Positions 5,403 to 6,191 of a stretch of DNA of 6,191 nt are shown piece after piece (position 1 is the stretch's first letter; each line of letters begins with the position of its first letter). The position numbers and the translations under genes are program-made. Source of the stretch: JBBKWQ01 sp037969115 (GTDB taxonomy: Bacteria > Actinomycetota > Acidimicrobiia > Acidimicrobiales > Ilumatobacteraceae); contig JBBKWQ010000298.1 of the NCBI GenBank assembly GCA_037969115.1, forward strand, positions 1-6,191, read 5' to 3'. The notes under the pieces were generated by a model. That model was given only the letters and a program-made list of their open reading frames with translations. It was not told the DNA's origin and ran no database searches.

Positions 5403-6191
5403 TTACTTGTCCATCCACACGTCGTTGTAGAGCGGGTACAGGTTCCACACGAAGGGCTGCCAGCCCTTCACGTAGTTGTGATGCACGAATACTGCGTTCT
5501 GGTTCATCAGTGAGAGATACGGCAGCGACTCGGCCCAGAGCAGCTGGAACGCCGACGATGCGGCCTGTGCCGCCTCGACAGTGCCGGACTGACGCCACGT
5601 GTTGATCGCAGCGTCGATATCGGGGTCGACGACGTGGGAGAAGTTCGGGACCGGGATCGTTTCCGACGAGGAGAAGATCACCAGGATGTCGAGCGGTACC
5701 GGCCAGAGCCAGAAGAACAGCGCCATCGGGGCGGCGTCGCGGCCTTCGCCGGACTGCTCCTCGAAGGCGACCGCGCGGTCGACAACCCGGAGAGTGGCGA
5801 CGACGCCGACATCGCGGAACTGTGCCGACACAGCCTCGGCGACGAGCTTCTGTGTGGTCTCGTCCTCGACGACGTATTCGAATTCGAAGCGAGTGCCATC
5901 GCGCTCGAGCACCCCACCATCGCCCGCGACCCAGCCGGCTTCGGCAAGCTTGGCCTTGGCAAGCTCGACGTCGAACTGGTTGAACTGCTCGACGGCAGGC
6001 TCGTATTGGCGGTCTGTCTTGGGGAACGGACCGAATGTGGCATCACCGTTGCCGAACAGGATCGCGTCGACCATTCCCTGACGGTTGATCGCGTGCGAGA
6101 GGCCCTGACGTGTGAGGACGTCGCCGAAGAACTCCGGGTAGTCCCGGTTCATCGTCAGCATGTAGCCCGACCACTCGGGGTGCTGGATGAC
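5403..6191 (-). CDS. Family 5 extracellular solute-binding protein, C-terminal half (5' end outside the window)
   Basis: The frame is open to the right edge (VIQHPEWSGYMLTMNRDYPE is the first visible stretch), so the ATG at 6161 is internal; 262 C-terminal residues are visible of a family usually 500-600 aa long. Family SBP_bac_5 (peptide/nickel/opine-type) features are: the DVLTRQGLSHAINRQGMVDA helix (family pattern vRqAlsyAiDR), LFGNGDATFGPFP, a second-lobe KLAEAGW followed by GDGGVLERDG, and a C-terminal YVKGWQPFVWNLYPLYND close to the stop, the usual VKG.....W ending. The signal peptide, probably lipoprotein-type in this group, would be off the window. It captures the solute outside the membrane and delivers it to the DppC/DppB pore. 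It heads the operon order seen here. Ligand type cannot be judged from this half. Confidence 0.92.
   Translation of the reverse strand, partial: VIQHPEWSGYMLTMNRDYPEFFGDVLTRQGLSHAINRQGMVDAILFGNGDATFGPFPKTDRQYEPAVEQFNQFDVELAKAKLAEAGWVAGDGGVLERDGTRFEFEYVVEDETTQKLVAEAVSAQFRDVGVVATLRVVDRAVAFEEQSGEGRDAAPMALFFWLWPVPLDILVIFSSSETIPVPNFSHVVDPDIDAAINTWRQSGTVEAAQAASSAFQLLWAESLPYLSLMNQNAVFVHHNYVKGWQPFVWNLYPLYNDVWMDK

Overview
The window is high-GC DNA (low to mid 60s % by eye) with strong G/C preference at third codon positions, GTG as well as ATG starts, and tightly packed co-directional genes. This fits a free-living actinobacterium, or another high-GC bacterium. An Acidimicrobiia-type marine or soil lineage is possible, but nothing in the sequence fixes the taxon. 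No tRNA, rRNA, CRISPR array, transposase, integrase or phage gene was seen.

Layout: positions 2-982 on the plus strand hold the C-terminal four fifths of a class I/II PLP aminotransferase whose start lies off the left edge. It converges, across only 21 bases, on a minus-strand operon that fills the rest of the window. In transcription order (right to left) the operon contains: a family 5 extracellular solute-binding protein (C-terminal half only, 6191-5403); a 132-base gap; a DppC/OppC-type permease (5270-4419); a DppB/OppB-type permease (4422-3508); a DppD/OppD-type ATPase (3511-2534); a small alpha/beta-hydrolase-fold protein (2522-1887); and an amidohydrolase_2 family TIM-barrel hydrolase (1876-1004).

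The binding protein would capture a solute, the DppC/DppB pair would form the pore, and the ATPase would drive import. The two terminal enzymes are plausible candidates for opening or cleaving the imported compound (ester, lactone or amide), but the substrate cannot be read from the sequence. No DppF-type second ATPase lies between dppD and the end of the operon, and the order A-C-B-D differs from the common A-B-C-D-F.

The least ordinary stretch is the gap between the binding-protein stop and dppC (5271-5402). It encodes two strong tandem RNA hairpins whose internal non-Watson-Crick positions are all G.U in the minus-strand transcript (they would be C.A on the other strand), so they look made to fold in the operon mRNA. 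The same gap carries a 42-codon reading frame that starts just after the binding-protein stop and ends in a 4-base GTGA overlap with the dppC start, the same junction type as dppC-dppB and dppB-dppD. A regulatory/stabilising element, a coupled leader ORF, or both, are possible. Otherwise this is a fairly ordinary transport-plus-catabolism operon.
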